Assembly (NCBI GenBank): GCA_958510875.1
Contig: OY294068.1
Coordinates: 167,595,962-167,659,961 of the forward strand
Direction of reading: 5' to 3'
DNA: 64,000 nt
DNA from: Endomychus coccineus
Taxonomy: Eukaryota; Arthropoda; Insecta; Coleoptera; Endomychidae
The notes under the pieces: model-generated
The model's database searches: none
Told to the model about the DNA's origin: nothing
What the model saw: the letters and a program-made list of their open reading frames with translations, nothing else
Made by a program: the position numbers and the translations under genes
In this document: in pieces, positions 12,162-24,699 of the stretch
How the letters are laid out: every line of letters starts with the position of its first letter
Position numbering within the stretch: position 1 is the first letter of the stretch

Positions 12162-12925
12162 CAATAGTTTCTGCGGTGGTAAAATTAACTCCCCTGTTGC
12201 CCTTCTTTTCGATATACTTCTTTTTATCGCACATTATTGTTAATCAATATGCGAATCCTCAGTAATTTATAACGCGAATGAAACCGTATCTAGAAATGAA
12301 GCCTGGAGCCACAAGCTGCAAAATATGGGACAACGAAACCAAGTATAGAATTCACTGGTTTGGGAAAGCCAAACCACAGAATAAAAGGTATACCAAAAAT
12401 ATTCTTTGGTCTAACGTCTGCTGGATCTCAAAATCTATCGCGACATGCAAATATCTGAATTCCAGTACTGCCAACCAAAACAAATAATCTTAAAGTCGAC
12501 TTTAGCTGAAGGAGACATGAGGTCCCGTTATGAAACCCGATTATCTTTAAATAATTTTAAAGTAACTTTTACCTTAAAGCTTTCTTTAACTTAAGGCACT
12601 TTTAAGGATTCATTATGGAACCGGCTGTAATACATCTAGGGACGGGAGTGAACCTTTCGATACAACTTTCATGGTGAAACGGATATTGGGATGTAAGGAA
12701 CTTAAATCATTGAGGAAGGACCATATTGCTAAAATAACAAAAGTGTCGTCGACATATCTAAACCAACATTTCGGCTTGGACACAGATGAGTCAATAGCAT
12801 TATCATATTAGCTATAACCGGAGAAAGTGGGGAACCCATGGCAGATCCCGAGGACTACTCGTAAAACTTGCCATCATACAGAAAATATATGGAAGATAGA
12901 CAAAAATCAATTAACGGAAATAAAT

Positions 12926-13921
12926 AAGTCCAATGAAATTGAAACTTCAGCATAGGAAATCAGAACAAAAATTTGTGTTTAAATCCTCCTCCCTTCCCCC
13001 TTGAAAAGTTATAAATACGTCCCTGGTTCAGACACATGTTTAAACCATATTTAAATGTACAAGAGAATAAACGAGGTCATTGTCTTTCAATACTCAGCTG
13101 AAGTCTATTTTGAAACCTACCCGCTTGGGGTGTCTTTTATTGTACTATAGTATTAAAACTGAATTTCATTTACATCATTCAGAGTTAGACAGTGGCAAGA
13201 CATAAGCTACATAAATAACCTGTTATGTATGGATATTAGAACATTGTCCCATTGTCGTCAGCAGCCTGATATAAACGTATCTACTTATTGATTTACTCGT
13301 AATTGACAGTCTCTTTGCAATGTTGACAAAGACTTTACTAATTGAATAATTTATTCCGACATGTATGTGTGAAATATTGTTAATGACTATTATTATGAAT
13401 GATTATAAATCAATAGAACCATTTAACCAATTTAAAACAATTATTTGCCGTCAACTTAGTTGAACGTTCTAGTAAATTTATGATTGTTTAAAAGCCACTT
13501 GACTAATACAATAATGAGAACATGAAGCATTAACTTATATAAAGATTCACAAATAACTCCCAACAATTTTCAAATTGATGTAAAAGAGTCGTGATTAATT
13601 GGTCTCATATTAGGTAAACTGATGCGCCCAAATCTTTCTACTAGTGCGGATCTAGTAATTTCTGTTATAATAATAAGTTATCAGTTCTATTTCTTAATTC
13701 CCTCGGTTAAGCTTCTCTCGTTGTTGCCCAATAAACGGAAAAATCGGTTTCGTAAAGGGAATCTGTAAACATAATAAGTTCACAGACTCAAAATTTGCGA
13801 AGTTGCTATTGATTTTGAAAAAGGTGTTGAACAAATTTGGCGATTGGCTAAAACAATAGAATGCCGGTTTCATCTTCCATAATTCTGGTATAACAAATTC
13901 AAGCATATAGCTTAAAGTCTA
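12926..13921. other. 1 kb without a recognised gene
   Basis: No recognisable coding similarity. A 70-codon open frame at 13694-13906 (minus) has no known domain. Confidence 0.35.
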
Positions 13922-14099
13922 TAATGAAGAAATCAATGAAACAGTTGAAGTATAAATAGATTAGAGTAAAGTAGGGTTGAGGTTAAGGGATCAACGAAAA
14001 TTCCAAAACAGGTAGATCCTAGGAAAGTACAACATTACATATTAAACAATTTGTGAATTAGTGTGATTACTGATTATAATTTAATATTCTAAGAATCAT

Positions 14100-14797
14100 T
14101 TTAAGAGCGGTTTGAAACACACATGAAAAGATCACTTTGATATAGGTCTAACTGGTCATTGAGGATATTTTTATTAGAGTTTTTGACACCTTTATAAATC
14201 TCTATTGATTCTAATGTATTCAATTTAAAACCTCTGGTTTGGTTATGTAAGATGCTTAGGCTATCTAAATTAGGGAAATTATGACCAGTTTGTAAAAAAT
14301 GATTAGCAAAGGTTGAATCAGTTTTGTTGAGTCTAAAGGAGCGAAAATGTTCTTCGTATCTTAATTTGAAATTACGGCAAGTTCTACCTATATAAAAGTC
14401 ATCACAGTCTGGGCAAATTTTCTTATAAACTCCAGGTTTACTGTATTTATTGGTTTTGTCTTTGGCGTTGTATATAAGATGGCAAAGTCTATTTTGAGGT
14501 TTGAAACTGATTTTAAATTATGGCGTGATAAAATGTTAGCAATATGTTCGCTTATTGAACCAAAATATGTCAAAGAGATGAAGTTAGTGGATGCATCTAT
14601 GTGTTTTATACGCGGATAAATTTTATAAAAAGTTAATTGTTGTTGTTTGCGATTTATTAGTTTAATTATTTGATCTACCGGAAAAGCATTATTGATGGCT
14701 ATTCGTTTTATCGTGTTCAACTCAATAGTGAGGTGTTTTTTTGACAATGGTATCGAAAATGCTCTATGAATCATTGAGTGATATACTGCTAATTCAA
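14100..14797 (-). pseudogene. Penelope-like retroelement 2, left copy
   Basis: The minus-strand frame starts in the spacer (AVYHSMIHRAFSIPLS) and continues through the RT thumb region (LTIELNTIKRI, PVDQIIKLINRKQ) to the endonuclease start, where it breaks. The GIY-YIG part continues in other frames toward 14100. The RT catalytic core is absent, so it is 5' truncated. Confidence 0.7.
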
Positions 14798-14798
14798 T

Positions 14799-15459
14799 TA
14801 GCATTTTCGATACCATTGTCAAAAGAACACGTCACTATTGAGTTGAACACGATAAAACGAATAGCCATCAATAATGGTTTTCCGGTAGATCAAATAATTA
14901 AACTAATAAGTCACAAAAACAATTAACTTTTTATAAAATTTATCCGCGTATAAAACACATAGATGTATACACTAAATTCATCGCTTTGACATATTTTGGT
15001 CCAATAAGCGAACATATTGTTATCATTTTATCTAGCCATAATTTTAAAATCAGTTTCAAACCTCAAAATAGACTTTGCCATCTTATATACAACGCCAAAG
15101 ACAAAACCAATAAATACAGTAAACCTGGAGTTTATAAGATAATTTGCTCAGACTGTGATGACTTTTATATAGGTAGAACTTGTCGTAATTTCAAATTAAG
15201 ATACGAAGAACATTTTCGCTCGTTTAGACTCAACAAAACTGACTCAACATTTGCTAATCATTTTTTACAAACTGGTCATAATTTCCCTAATTTAGATAGC
15301 CTAAGCATCTTACATAACCAAACCAGAGGTTTTAAATTGAATACATTAGAATCAATCGAGATTTATAAAGGTGTCAAAAACTCTAATAAAAATATCCTCA
15401 ATGACCAGTTAGACCTATATCAAAGTGATATTTTCATGTGTCTTTCAAACCGCTCTTAA
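14799..15459 (+). pseudogene. Penelope-like retroelement 2, right copy (GIY-YIG end)
   Basis: Reading AFSIPLSKEHVTIELNTIKR, then after a frame break a 157-codon open frame (14986-15459) with the GIY-YIG endonuclease: PGVYKIICSDCDDFYIGRTC, FKLRYEEH, FANHFLQTGHNF, LNTLESIEIYK. The domain looks nearly intact, and the C-terminal LESIEI helix is present. The endonuclease gives target-site nicking in Penelope-like elements. No catalytic RT is present, so the copy cannot move alone. Confidence 0.78.
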
Positions 15460-15631
15460 AATAATTCTTAGAATATTAAATTATAATCACACTAATTCCC
15501 AAATTGTTTAATATGTAATGTTGTACTTTCCTAGGATCTACCTGTTTTGGAATTTCCGTTGATCCCTTAACCTCAACCCTACTTTACTCTAATCTATTTA
15601 TACTTCAACTGTTTCATTGATTTCTTCATAA

Positions 15632-16335
15632 TTTTCTATTTGTTTGCTAATGGCACTTCGGTGTTTAAACTATAGTTACGTTTTCACGTTATTATTAATA
15701 AAAGTGGTATAAAAACATAGTAGTTTTTCTTTCATATAATCAAAATGATAAATTACTATAAAGTAACGGCGTCCACCATCGATTTTTTTATCAAGATGAA
15801 ATTTGTTAGGTCGGAAAATGGTTGAGAATGAAATTTGACTTCAATGACATCAATCGTACCGGACATAAGAATATATGCGAAAACATTCTGATTATTTAAT
15901 AAATTACTGTGTTGACTGAAGTGAACCGTACTACCAATTCTTTGGATTAGTTCAACAAACATTTGAACTAGTGATGGGAATAATCGACATATTTCAGCAA
16001 TCGATTATTAGTAATCGACATATTTCAATAATCAACTAATTTATTTAGTAGTTATAAATTAGTAGTAGTATTCTTGCTACGTAAGTTTGGAATTTGGTTA
16101 AGTACATTGCATATTCATATTTTAGTAGACCAGATAAAACATGTTTACCATTATTTCAACCATTGACTCCCCATGTGGCACGCACAAGACAAGTAACAAG
16201 TAATTAATTTTTAACGCAGGTAAGTTTACATTTTTTCTTTTGTTGTGTCATGATTTATGACTTGTTATCTCGATATTGACTATCACCCGCCTATCGTCAA
16301 AGCTTTACGTTTAATTTTTTCAGTATTTTTATGAT
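15632..16335. other. Stretch without a recognised gene
   Basis: Short repeated motif AATCGACATATTTCA...AATCGATTATT around 15975-16040. Otherwise nothing identified. Confidence 0.35.
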
Positions 16336-16341
16336 TTTTTT

Positions 16342-17490
16342 TTATACTTCGACTACACGAGAGGGGAACCTATAATGTTCGGAGAACGTCGTGTGAGCCA
16401 GCGGTGGAATGTTGGAAGAGGAGATAGGTATCCGAATATTTTCGAAGGTCTGGAGGTTATAGGCATAGGGAGAGACCTCACTAGGTAAAGAGTTCCACAG
16501 CTTGGCGGTTCGACAGAAAAATGAAGTCTGATAGGTGAAGTTCGGCAGGTCTCGAACTTGACAATGAAGTCTCGAACTTGACAATGAAGGGGTGACTAGT
16601 TTGAGCTCGTCTAGTCCTCCTATCTGGTATCTCTCGTGGTGGAACAACGGACGAGATTTCTGTTGAACACCGACCGCCAATAAACTCGTAAATGTGACAT
16701 CATCAATCTAACGAATAGCTCTCTTCTGGATATAATCCAAGAGGTTCGGCGTATGTTTGATTGCCGAAGTCCAAACATGTGAACAGCACTTCAGGACAGG
16801 TCGAATCTGTGCTTTGCAGATTATGAGGAGCTGCTGGGATGGAAAGTAGCTCTTGGCACGGAATAGAATACCAAGTTTTTGTGAAGCGGTTTTTGCAATG
16901 GACCTCTCATGATCGTCCTATTGGGGGGTGATGTTGATGGTGATCCCGAGCATAAATATAGAAGACTTCATATGAAAATTGTACCTGACATCATCATATT
17001 AGAAATTGTGGGATCCGCCTTCCTGGAGAAGACGCAAGCTTGAGTTTTGGTTGCATTAAACTACTAGATTATCAGATCGCCATTTCAAAATATTTGCCAG
17101 ATCTCCATTAATTGCATCAACCTGTCTCTGTTTCGCTCCTCTGAGTCCCTCTGTGGTCACTTCCAGCAAACCGTTTATATGGAGCAAAAACAAAGGTAGT
17201 GCCAATACAGATCCACGTGAAACACCATCGTTAATAACCATTGTATCGGAGGATACTCCGTCAACCACCATATGGAGTGATCTATCTTAGAGAAAACTCG
17301 ATAGTAAGCGACAAAGAAGAGGCGGCGAACTATATGACGGAGGTTTGCCAAAAAGGCTTTGGTGCCAGACTCGGTCTGGAGATATCCAATGATACAGATA
17401 GAGATTCCCCATATTTATATGTGTTACGTAGGCAAGTAGGTCTCCTGTTGATCTCTGCTGACGAAAACCATATAATCGGTCATTCAAGTT
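16342..17490 (-). pseudogene. Jockey-type LINE, RT and 3' end
   Basis: A non-LTR retrotransposon fragment on the minus strand. RT blocks in order: NDRLYGFRQQRSTGDLLAYV, PDRVWHQSLFGK, VVVDGVSSDTMV, SRGSVLALPLFLLHINGLLE. Then the sequence jumps to QVDAINGDLANILKW, skipping the FADD catalytic block that the copy at 59507-60283 retains (as FVDD). The thumb and C-terminal region follow, ending SSSNIPPLAHTTFSEHYRF close to 16350. It is inactive because of the deletion and frame breaks. Confidence 0.75.
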
Positions 17491-17756
17491 GGAGCTTAGT
17501 TTAGTTTAATTTACGTACTCCATTTTTAATGCTGAATCGAATAAAAAATTGTAATGGAAATTTTTTTCATTTTTATCAACAATAGTGTAGAGCAATGTAG
17601 TATGGAATTACTAAAAATATATCATCACCAATCATTATACGTATCTAACTTAAAATTCAAAAGAACGGATGAGGACTATAAAATGACTGATTAAATTGAT
17701 TTTGAAATAGATTCGCAGTCATTTGTTATTCTACTTGAAAGGGATGAATGCTCCAC

Positions 17757-18045
17757 TCAAATAACGGGAGAAAAAGTTAAATCTTCACTTATGTGATTAT
17801 CATTGCACCTCGGGTAAACATTTATAAGAGAACTGTCGAAAAACTGATTTGAGGAACAACTCAACATGAGTAGGAACCAGATTCTAACAATTACAGGCCC
17901 CTCAATGGTCACAGACCAATGAGAGGACACCTGCACCAAATGGGTATGTACAAAAGAGAGCTTTCCAGCAGAAAATGCAACAACCAAACACATACTGTCA
18001 GAATGCGAAGCACTAGTCTCAAAAGACAAGCAATATTCGGCAGCC
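17757..18045 (+). pseudogene. LINE RNase H / C-terminal tail fragment
   Basis: A plus-strand reading includes MSRNQILTITGP, then a degraded stretch and ATTKHILSECEAL. This fits the end of the RNase H domain and the following zinc-knuckle-like tail (...EHILxxCEAL) of non-LTR elements that carry RNase H. Several stops. It is truncated exactly where the next element begins (18054). Confidence 0.45.
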
Positions 18046-18053
18046 TAGACTAT

Positions 18054-18884
18054 TAGTCCAGGCAACGAACCAGAAAATAAAAAAATTACCTCTAGTCATG
18101 ACCTCCAGTCATTTTTGCAACAAAATTATACTTTATTATTCATAGCCGTCTCAGGAAAATCTCAAATTTCCCGAATTTTCCATCTGCAGAGATTTTTTGG
18201 AAAAATAACAGCGGAATCGTGATCAGCAACCCAAAAAACCTACTGGAGGTCATTTTTGCAACAAAATTATACTTTATTATTCACAAACGTCTCAGGAAAA
18301 TCTCAAATTTGCCGAATTTTCCATCTGGAGAGACTTTTTTGGAAAAAATTACAGCGGAATCGTGATCAGCGACCCAATAAACCTACTAGAGGTCATTTTT
18401 GCAACAAAATTATACTTTATTATTCACAAACGTCTCAGGAAAATCTCAAATTTCCCATGTGGAGAGAGTTTTTTGGGAAAAATAAGAGCGTATACGAGAT
18501 CAGCGACCCAAAAAAACTACTATAGGTCATTTTTGCAACAAAATTATAAATTATATATTATATATTATATATAAATTTTCCAAATTTCCCATCTGGAGGG
18601 AGTTTTCCGAGAAAACTGACTGCGGAATCGTGATCAGCGATCCAAAAAACATACTAGGTGTCATTTTCGGCTCTTAATTCATTAATTTTGGACTGTTTTT
18701 ATAAGAATGCTCCTCTGAGGGGTTGAAACCCCGTTTTGAGTGGGTAGAAAGGTCGACCCCCGCGGTCTTGATAGTTATGAATGATCTATGGGGTATTAGG
18801 AACAAAATGCAAAAAAAAAATTGAAATTCTAGCTTACTATATTTTTTTTATTATGGTCTTTTTCCGGGATTATTGCCTGGACTA
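18054..18884. mobile_element. TAGTCCAGGC-ended element, copy 1 (831 bp)
   Basis: Ends TAGTCCAGGC (18054) and GCCTGGACTA (18884), bounded by TAT on both sides. The interior is mainly a tandem array (18108-18660). No coding capacity. Two further members lie at 49395-50257 and 54261-55276. Confidence 0.6.
18108..18660. repeat. Tandem repeat, about 140-bp unit, four units
   Basis: Unit starts (GTCATTTTTGCAACAAAATT) at about 18108, 18249, 18392 and 18526, with a degenerate start at 18660. Spacings are 141, 143, 134 and 134 bp. Each unit ends with a version of GGAATCGTGATCAGCGACCC followed by AAAAAACC. Confidence 0.85.
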
Positions 18885-21848
18885 TATCCCCGAACAGTAC
18901 AACAGCCAACCGGTGCAGAACCTGTACTCGACCAGTAAAGGGAACTACAGTCATGAAGTAGGTGTGAAACATCCTACACAAAAAAACCCTAGTGGCTGAG
19001 GTATGGGTGGTGCAAGAAAAGAGTATCTAAGGCAAAAAAAATATAGTTATCAACCCAATAACCGCAAAACTTATTCAATATCTAAATCATGTTTCGGTTT
19101 AAATTGAAAACAGAAAACCAATTGCAAAACAGTACGCAACATCTTATGGTTTTGAAAGTTGTTGACTAAAAACGTAATGTAAAAAGTTACCTATATCAGT
19201 TTCCTTCCCTTTGTTCTGCTATTCACTTGAAAGTCTCAGCTTCTGGATTTTTCTAAACCAGGATTGTGCTTAAAAAACGGTATTATTTGGATAAAGCCCA
19301 AAACAAAATTCTACTTTTATTTCGTTAATTAGGTGAAATGAAAGAGATTTTTATTAGTGATCAAGGTTATTTTAAAATTACTTATATTTTCTAGGGACCT
19401 TTCTTAAGAAAATTCGTATTTTTGTTCAGAAATATCCTTTGAAATAAAAATAGCACCGGCAACAACGTCTATATTTAGAAACCTTTTACAAAAGCGAACT
19501 CGAACCCACGCGGGAGCCAACTCTTGACCTTTTAAAATATACCAATGTATCAAGCGGAGCCAACGTGACACACCGATTCAATAGATGATTTTCAGAGAAA
19601 ATTTATAATGCAATGACAGGTATTACTTTAGCAACAATATGTATGTAGGTGCAATATACTAATTTGTTTCGCATCATCTAATCGACATAATAGTACGTCA
19701 TAAAGTGAACGTGCAAGCCAACTATAGCAATATTAGAACGTTTATTCAGAGGTAAACAATTCCTGGGCATGTGACTTGGTCATAATATAGCTTTGGCACA
19801 ATTTCAATTAACCCTGGCACAGAAAGTATATTATTCTAAAATTGAACAACTTATGTAATTTTAATTTCGTAAACAATTGAAGCACGTTTGCTTGTATTTA
19901 AAATCTAGAAAACGTCGTTTATTTGAGGAATTTCACCAGTCTTATTATAAGATTATTCAAGCATACCAAGCATTTGATTTAATATATTAAAGCACTTAAA
20001 GTTTTAAGTGTTGAGTTATATTTGAGACTTTAGTCAGCCAAACGATTTCATTGCCTCTACTAACTTTCTTATTTCAAATAAGCACCTACCATAAGTTATA
20101 TATTATGCTCGAATGAGGGTCGGAGAGAGATTAATGTCTAATTTAAATCATAAATTAAATTGCAAGGTAATTTCTAAGAATGTGCAATTCATTGTTCGGG
20201 GTCGAATTAGTTGTGTAATCAGTAATTACTTAAAGTTACTTAGCATGGAACGAATTTGAGGGTAGGATTATCGGTTGCTACCTGTTCGGAGACGAATTAA
20301 AGCTACTCTTATTTATGATCGTCAAGAAAAATGTTGACAATGTAGTATGAAAGTTCGTTTTGGCTTAAGGAATTATTACCTTGATAACTTCCGTCCACTT
20401 TTCCAATTTTGTCTGACATTTCTTCCTAAACTATGAATATGAAAAACACAGTTCCTGGAATGCTGATATTTTTCATTATTTTTAAAACAAATCAGAAACG
20501 AGTCTTCAGCGATAAAAGTTCAGTTTTATATTTCGACAACGAAAATTGTTGGCCATTATTGAACATATTCTAACATTTTTCTTATCATTAGAATAATTAT
20601 TCACACACTCATGTGAAAATACAACTAATACAATAAGTAAATTGACTTTCATGAATTAATCTATAGAATAATTTGAATGAAGTTCATTCAAACCCAACTG
20701 GCAGTAAGTGTAAACAAAGACACGTTGACGGTCATACTCGCCAGGGTTACGGTTAAGCTGAAAAGGTTATTGCCTATTTAACAAAAATTGGAAACTCCCA
20801 ACCATAGCACTATTTTGAGAAAATAAACAATGTATTTTGAAATGGAAACATTTTGATACATTGGTACTGTTTTAAATTAAAATGTCAATTATACCCACAA
20901 ATCTCATCTATACTGGAACCGGGAAATAATAGACAGTGACTAATCCGTCTCTTGATTAATGTTGGAAACATGTGGTATTAGACGGCAGATAAGCCCATGC
21001 GAGTGCGAATAACATTCAATCAAGCGATAACAACGTTCGACTTGTTTACCTCAGGGTATTACAGTTCAACTCTCTTGGATTGATATAAGTTAAATGGTTT
21101 TAATAATGATAAAAACCTTCATATATGAAATAATTTTTACAGATTCAATGCACTCATTCACTTTATAATAAGCATTCCATATAAAGTACGTTTTCCATAC
21201 AACGTGAAAATCCTGCCTTTGAAAAGAAATTAGGAGCATAAAATATTGCAACTCTGTAATAATAATAATTAGTCCATAAAAAATCGCTGATTAATTATCA
21301 ATAGTATTTACTCCCACACAAAATAAAGTTCGCAAAAACAACACGATGTATTTAAAACAATGCTTTATAGAATTTTTAGCATTCTCGCGAAACACAATTT
21401 GAAAATACCGTTTAAATCCTGTCAAAATATCCTTTTATAATGCGGAAGCAAAACAAAGGACTAACCCGTCAAGAATTGGTAGATCGTATGAAGTTAAATA
21501 TAAAGTGAATATCTTGTTGAAAGGATTTATTGAAATCTGGTTAGTTTCACCTTTTATTGTTATAGTGTTATTTCGCTTCTTCGCGTATGAAATTCAATTT
21601 CTTCAAAATATCAGTATTGTTTTGGTATTTCCATAGAAATTGGAAAAAGAAGACAAATATTTGCTAACGTATACATACTTTCATTTTGTAATTTGTGTTG
21701 AATTTCGTTAATGTATGTTGGTATTATTCAAAAAAAAGGGGCCCAAAATATGAACAACTAGAGCTTGTGGCTAAACCGTTTGCCCAACTAAAATGTTGTA
21801 AGAGAGTAAATAGCTTCTAAATAAAAGAAACTATCTATGGTAGTGATT
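18885..21848. other. 3 kb without a recognised gene
   Basis: AT-rich, with only short open frames lacking any domain I recognise. No clear repeat structure seen. Confidence 0.4.
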
Positions 21849-21849
21849 A

Positions 21850-22136
21850 TACAGGGGGTTACAAAAAATATGGGTGGATAATTTATTATGATCAAGCTTT
21901 TAAACATTTAAAAAGCTTGTATTAGCAGGTTCAAACGCGTGGCTAAAAAATGAATGAAATCTAAAAAAGATTTTTCGACTTATTTGAAAAAATGTAAAAC
22001 AATTAATCATTTTTGAAGGCCTCTAGCGCCCAAACTATGCAACTTTGTATATAGGTAGGTTGAGTTAAATCATCAAATTTTTGGGAAAGGAACTTGTGGT
22101 CTTCCGTTGTACACGCCATTCCCAGACACCCTGTGT
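21850..22136. mobile_element. Possible mariner-type MITE
   Basis: Left boundary TACAGGGGGTTAC and right boundary GACACCCTGTGTA form a short imperfect inverted repeat near TA dinucleotides. About 290 bp, noncoding. Weak call. Confidence 0.35.
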
Positions 22137-24690
22137 ATTTAAAAAAATGGTAAAAATTATTATAATAAAACGCACTTTATTGCCATTAGATAAACGTCTT
22201 TCTGCATATAAATATGAAGAACTAATGAAAACAATTCAAAAGTAAGTCCATACATTCTAAGTAGGAGAGATATAGACTTTTTTCAAGTATAACAACCCAA
22301 GTTACTATCAATATAATCAAAGAACTGTCAAATAGCATCCATGAAAGTTCCCGAAGTTTTCCATGATTATTTCCAATAAAAACCAGTCAGGTAAATATGT
22401 AGTGTTATGATTTCATTTCCTATATAAAATAATATGGTAGAATTTGAATTTACCGAAACAGTAAAAATAGAAAAGATTAAAAAGTATATACAATATGGAA
22501 TTACAAAAACATTATTTAAAGTTAAATTATAAGTAGTATAAGATATTAAACATTGTATAATAACAGAAATCAAAATGTAAAATAGTATATAGGAAGTGTA
22601 AAGAAGAAACAGTGAAAGTGGATAAACGTACAGTGATACGAAAGAGGAAAATCATAATTAACATGATTCAAAGACTATCAGAAGATGGCAAAAACTAGTA
22701 AAATAAGTTATAGATTTAAGATAGTATTAAGAAATTTCAGTTCTACAAAGTTATATAGATGTTATTTATATTCTAAATTATGTATTAGATTTAAGCAATG
22801 ACAAATGTCAAAACAGACATAATAATCAGAATTATAAAGTTAATAGGAACCTAATCATAGGTTATCATATATCAAAATATGGGAAAAAATGTTGGTAATA
22901 TGAATTTAAATAGCAGAATGCACAATAACTTTAATTAATTTGGAAATCTTCAAAATATCAAAATTTTAAGAATACTCAATTCTCTCTAAAGAACTGTCAG
23001 ATTCAACAATGGGAATAGCATCCTAGATATTAAAAAGAAGTACCTGATTGGTTGAAAGGAGAATGAACTAGCGTCCTTTTGTGGGCCCTATAAAAGGAAA
23101 AATGAAAGGAAGCTAGTTAGTTTGCATTTACATCTGAGCACTGAATATGTGTCTCCAGCAGCTCAATTTAATTTCCATAACCTAAGTTTTTAGTAACATC
23201 GGAGAACTGAAACAGTCTCTGTAGCTTCGACAAGTTTATATATCCGAAGCCAATTTGTAATTCCTACGAAGCAAATAGTGTTCATGAGTCTTCATCTCAA
23301 AATCTCAACGTTAAAGGTTAACATAACCAAAGTTATTTAAGTAGCATCGTAGAATATTCAATCTTCGATAGCAGTTCCAGTTAGTTATAAACACAGTTTT
23401 ATATCTTAAAAGAATAAAACAATTAACAACAAATTATCAACAAGTTTCTGAATAATAAAGAAGAATCAACGTGTTACCTGTGAATGTGTAAAAGCAGAGT
23501 ATTGTTTAAAGTGCATAACCAAGTATAATAAGGAGATATAAAACTCTAAGAAACTTTACCAACATTCGTTCTAATATTTTAGGATAAATAAAAGTAATTC
23601 TATTTACAATTTTATCATTGTATCGTTGTACCTGAATATAAAGATTGTTATTGTAAACATGAATTAAATTTAAGTAGTTTGAGGTTATAATTGAAACATA
23701 GAGAATTTTAAGGTATAAAGAACTATTGTCATCATAGAAACTTTAGAAACATAAAATTAACTTGTATACTTTGTAAAGATAATAATACAGATTCATAAAC
23801 AAATTTAAACATAAAATTTTTAACATTTTAAATAAGGTTTTATTTAATTCCATATAATATAATAATAATATCAATCATTCAAATCATTCATAATCAAAGT
23901 AAAAATTAAAAACAAATTAAAAAAAGCTAGCCGGAATAATAAAAGAACATTTCATCACAAATATTATTCATTTATTAAACTCATTAGAGTTTAGTTAACA
24001 GTAGGTTAACTACCAAACCAATGGTTAAAGATATTTATTTTATTTTAATGGTCACTGAGTATGTAGTATGTCACGGATTTTATTTCAACAGTTCCTTTAT
24101 TTCGATACAAAATATGATTCTATTTTTTCAAAATACAAAATGTGATAATATTCAATATAGCTGCGTCTGGAGAAAACGCTTCTAGTTTTCATTGAGAACC
24201 TGACAACAGGACATTTCAATAATCGGCCAACGCTAATAATGCTCGTTACGGAAATGCAAATACGGATTGCTTATTAAAGGTTCAACTGCAAAATGTAATA
24301 GCTGCTTCCCACGCTTTGCAAATGATGGAAATAGTAATCGAACGTTTATGTAGCATTTTATGAGTACGAGTTTATAATCAATTGCAAACGTTGGTGAAGG
24401 TCGCAATACATAGTTACGCCTCAGGTAAATACATTCAACCATAACAAGTCAACAAACTCTTCAGAATGTAACAAAGAAATATACTTATGAATTATACAAC
24501 TATCTAAGTATATAATTGTTGAAGCTTTGTACGAAAATTGTTATTCCTACTCATAGTACATAGTACATTCTATTGTCTACACTAGACAAATCCACAAAAC
24601 GAAAAAAAAGCATCGCCCGAGACTTCTTTACTTCAAGGTGTAATCCAAACACCACCACTAAGCAGAATTGTGTTTCGTTTTCCTTAGGAT
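22137..24690. other. 2.5 kb without a recognised gene
   Basis: AT-rich. A TATA-like box (CCTATAAAAGG near 23088) precedes a less AT-rich 300-bp stretch, which could be an LTR or promoter remnant. I found no paired boundary. Confidence 0.35.
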
Positions 24691-24699
24691 AATAGGTCT

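Larger units (their letters stand above)
10955..12627 (+). mobile_element. PIF/Harbinger element nested in Penelope-like element 1
   Basis: Ends read ...GGCCGGTTCCATAATGAA (left, near 10960) and TTCATTATGGAACCGGCTG (right, ending 12627). TAA is present on both sides (10952-10954 and 12628-12630), the TWA-type duplication of PIF/Harbinger. A second internal copy of the end sequence (ACCGGTTCCATAAACG near 11652), with clusters of TTTAAAG-like subterminal repeats, pairs with the right end. The insert is therefore probably composite: a Harbinger unit of about 1 kb (11650-12627) fused to a 0.7-kb 5' segment. Near 11530-11580 there is a GC-rich fold-back (CTCGCAGG / CCTGCGG). Confidence 0.7.
9958..12925 (-). 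pseudogene. Penelope-like retroelement 1 (RT + GIY-YIG), split
   Basis: The minus strand carries the 3' half of a Penelope-like element: about 12925-12631 encodes the reverse transcriptase with WFRYVDDTFVI (catalytic YVDD) and SLPSLDVL, and 10954-9958 continues into the C-terminal GIY-YIG-type endonuclease (AVAEHKFDTNHQIIFENTKI, then KILEAIEILKH). The coding sequence has frameshifts and stops. It is interrupted by a PIF/Harbinger element (10955-12627) flanked by TAA. Removing the insert with one TAA restores ...SLDVLVDRLM... in frame. Near 10030-10075 (minus) lies CTGAAGATG...CGAAACGTCGGC, a motif typical of the family's 3' region. Confidence 0.78.
13922..15631. repeat. Large inverted repeat made of two Penelope-like copies
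   Basis: Arms of about 840 bp (13922-14763 and 14799-15631) are inverse copies around a spacer of about 35 bp. Each arm is a 5'-truncated Penelope-like element, placed 5' end to 5' end. The spacer codes for a few more residues of the left copy. Confidence 0.85.

Noticed and set aside
23080..23640. LTR or gene promoter with CCTATAAAAGG
   Set aside because: No matching second end, no target duplication and no downstream coding sequence, so a TATA-like match in AT-rich DNA is not enough.
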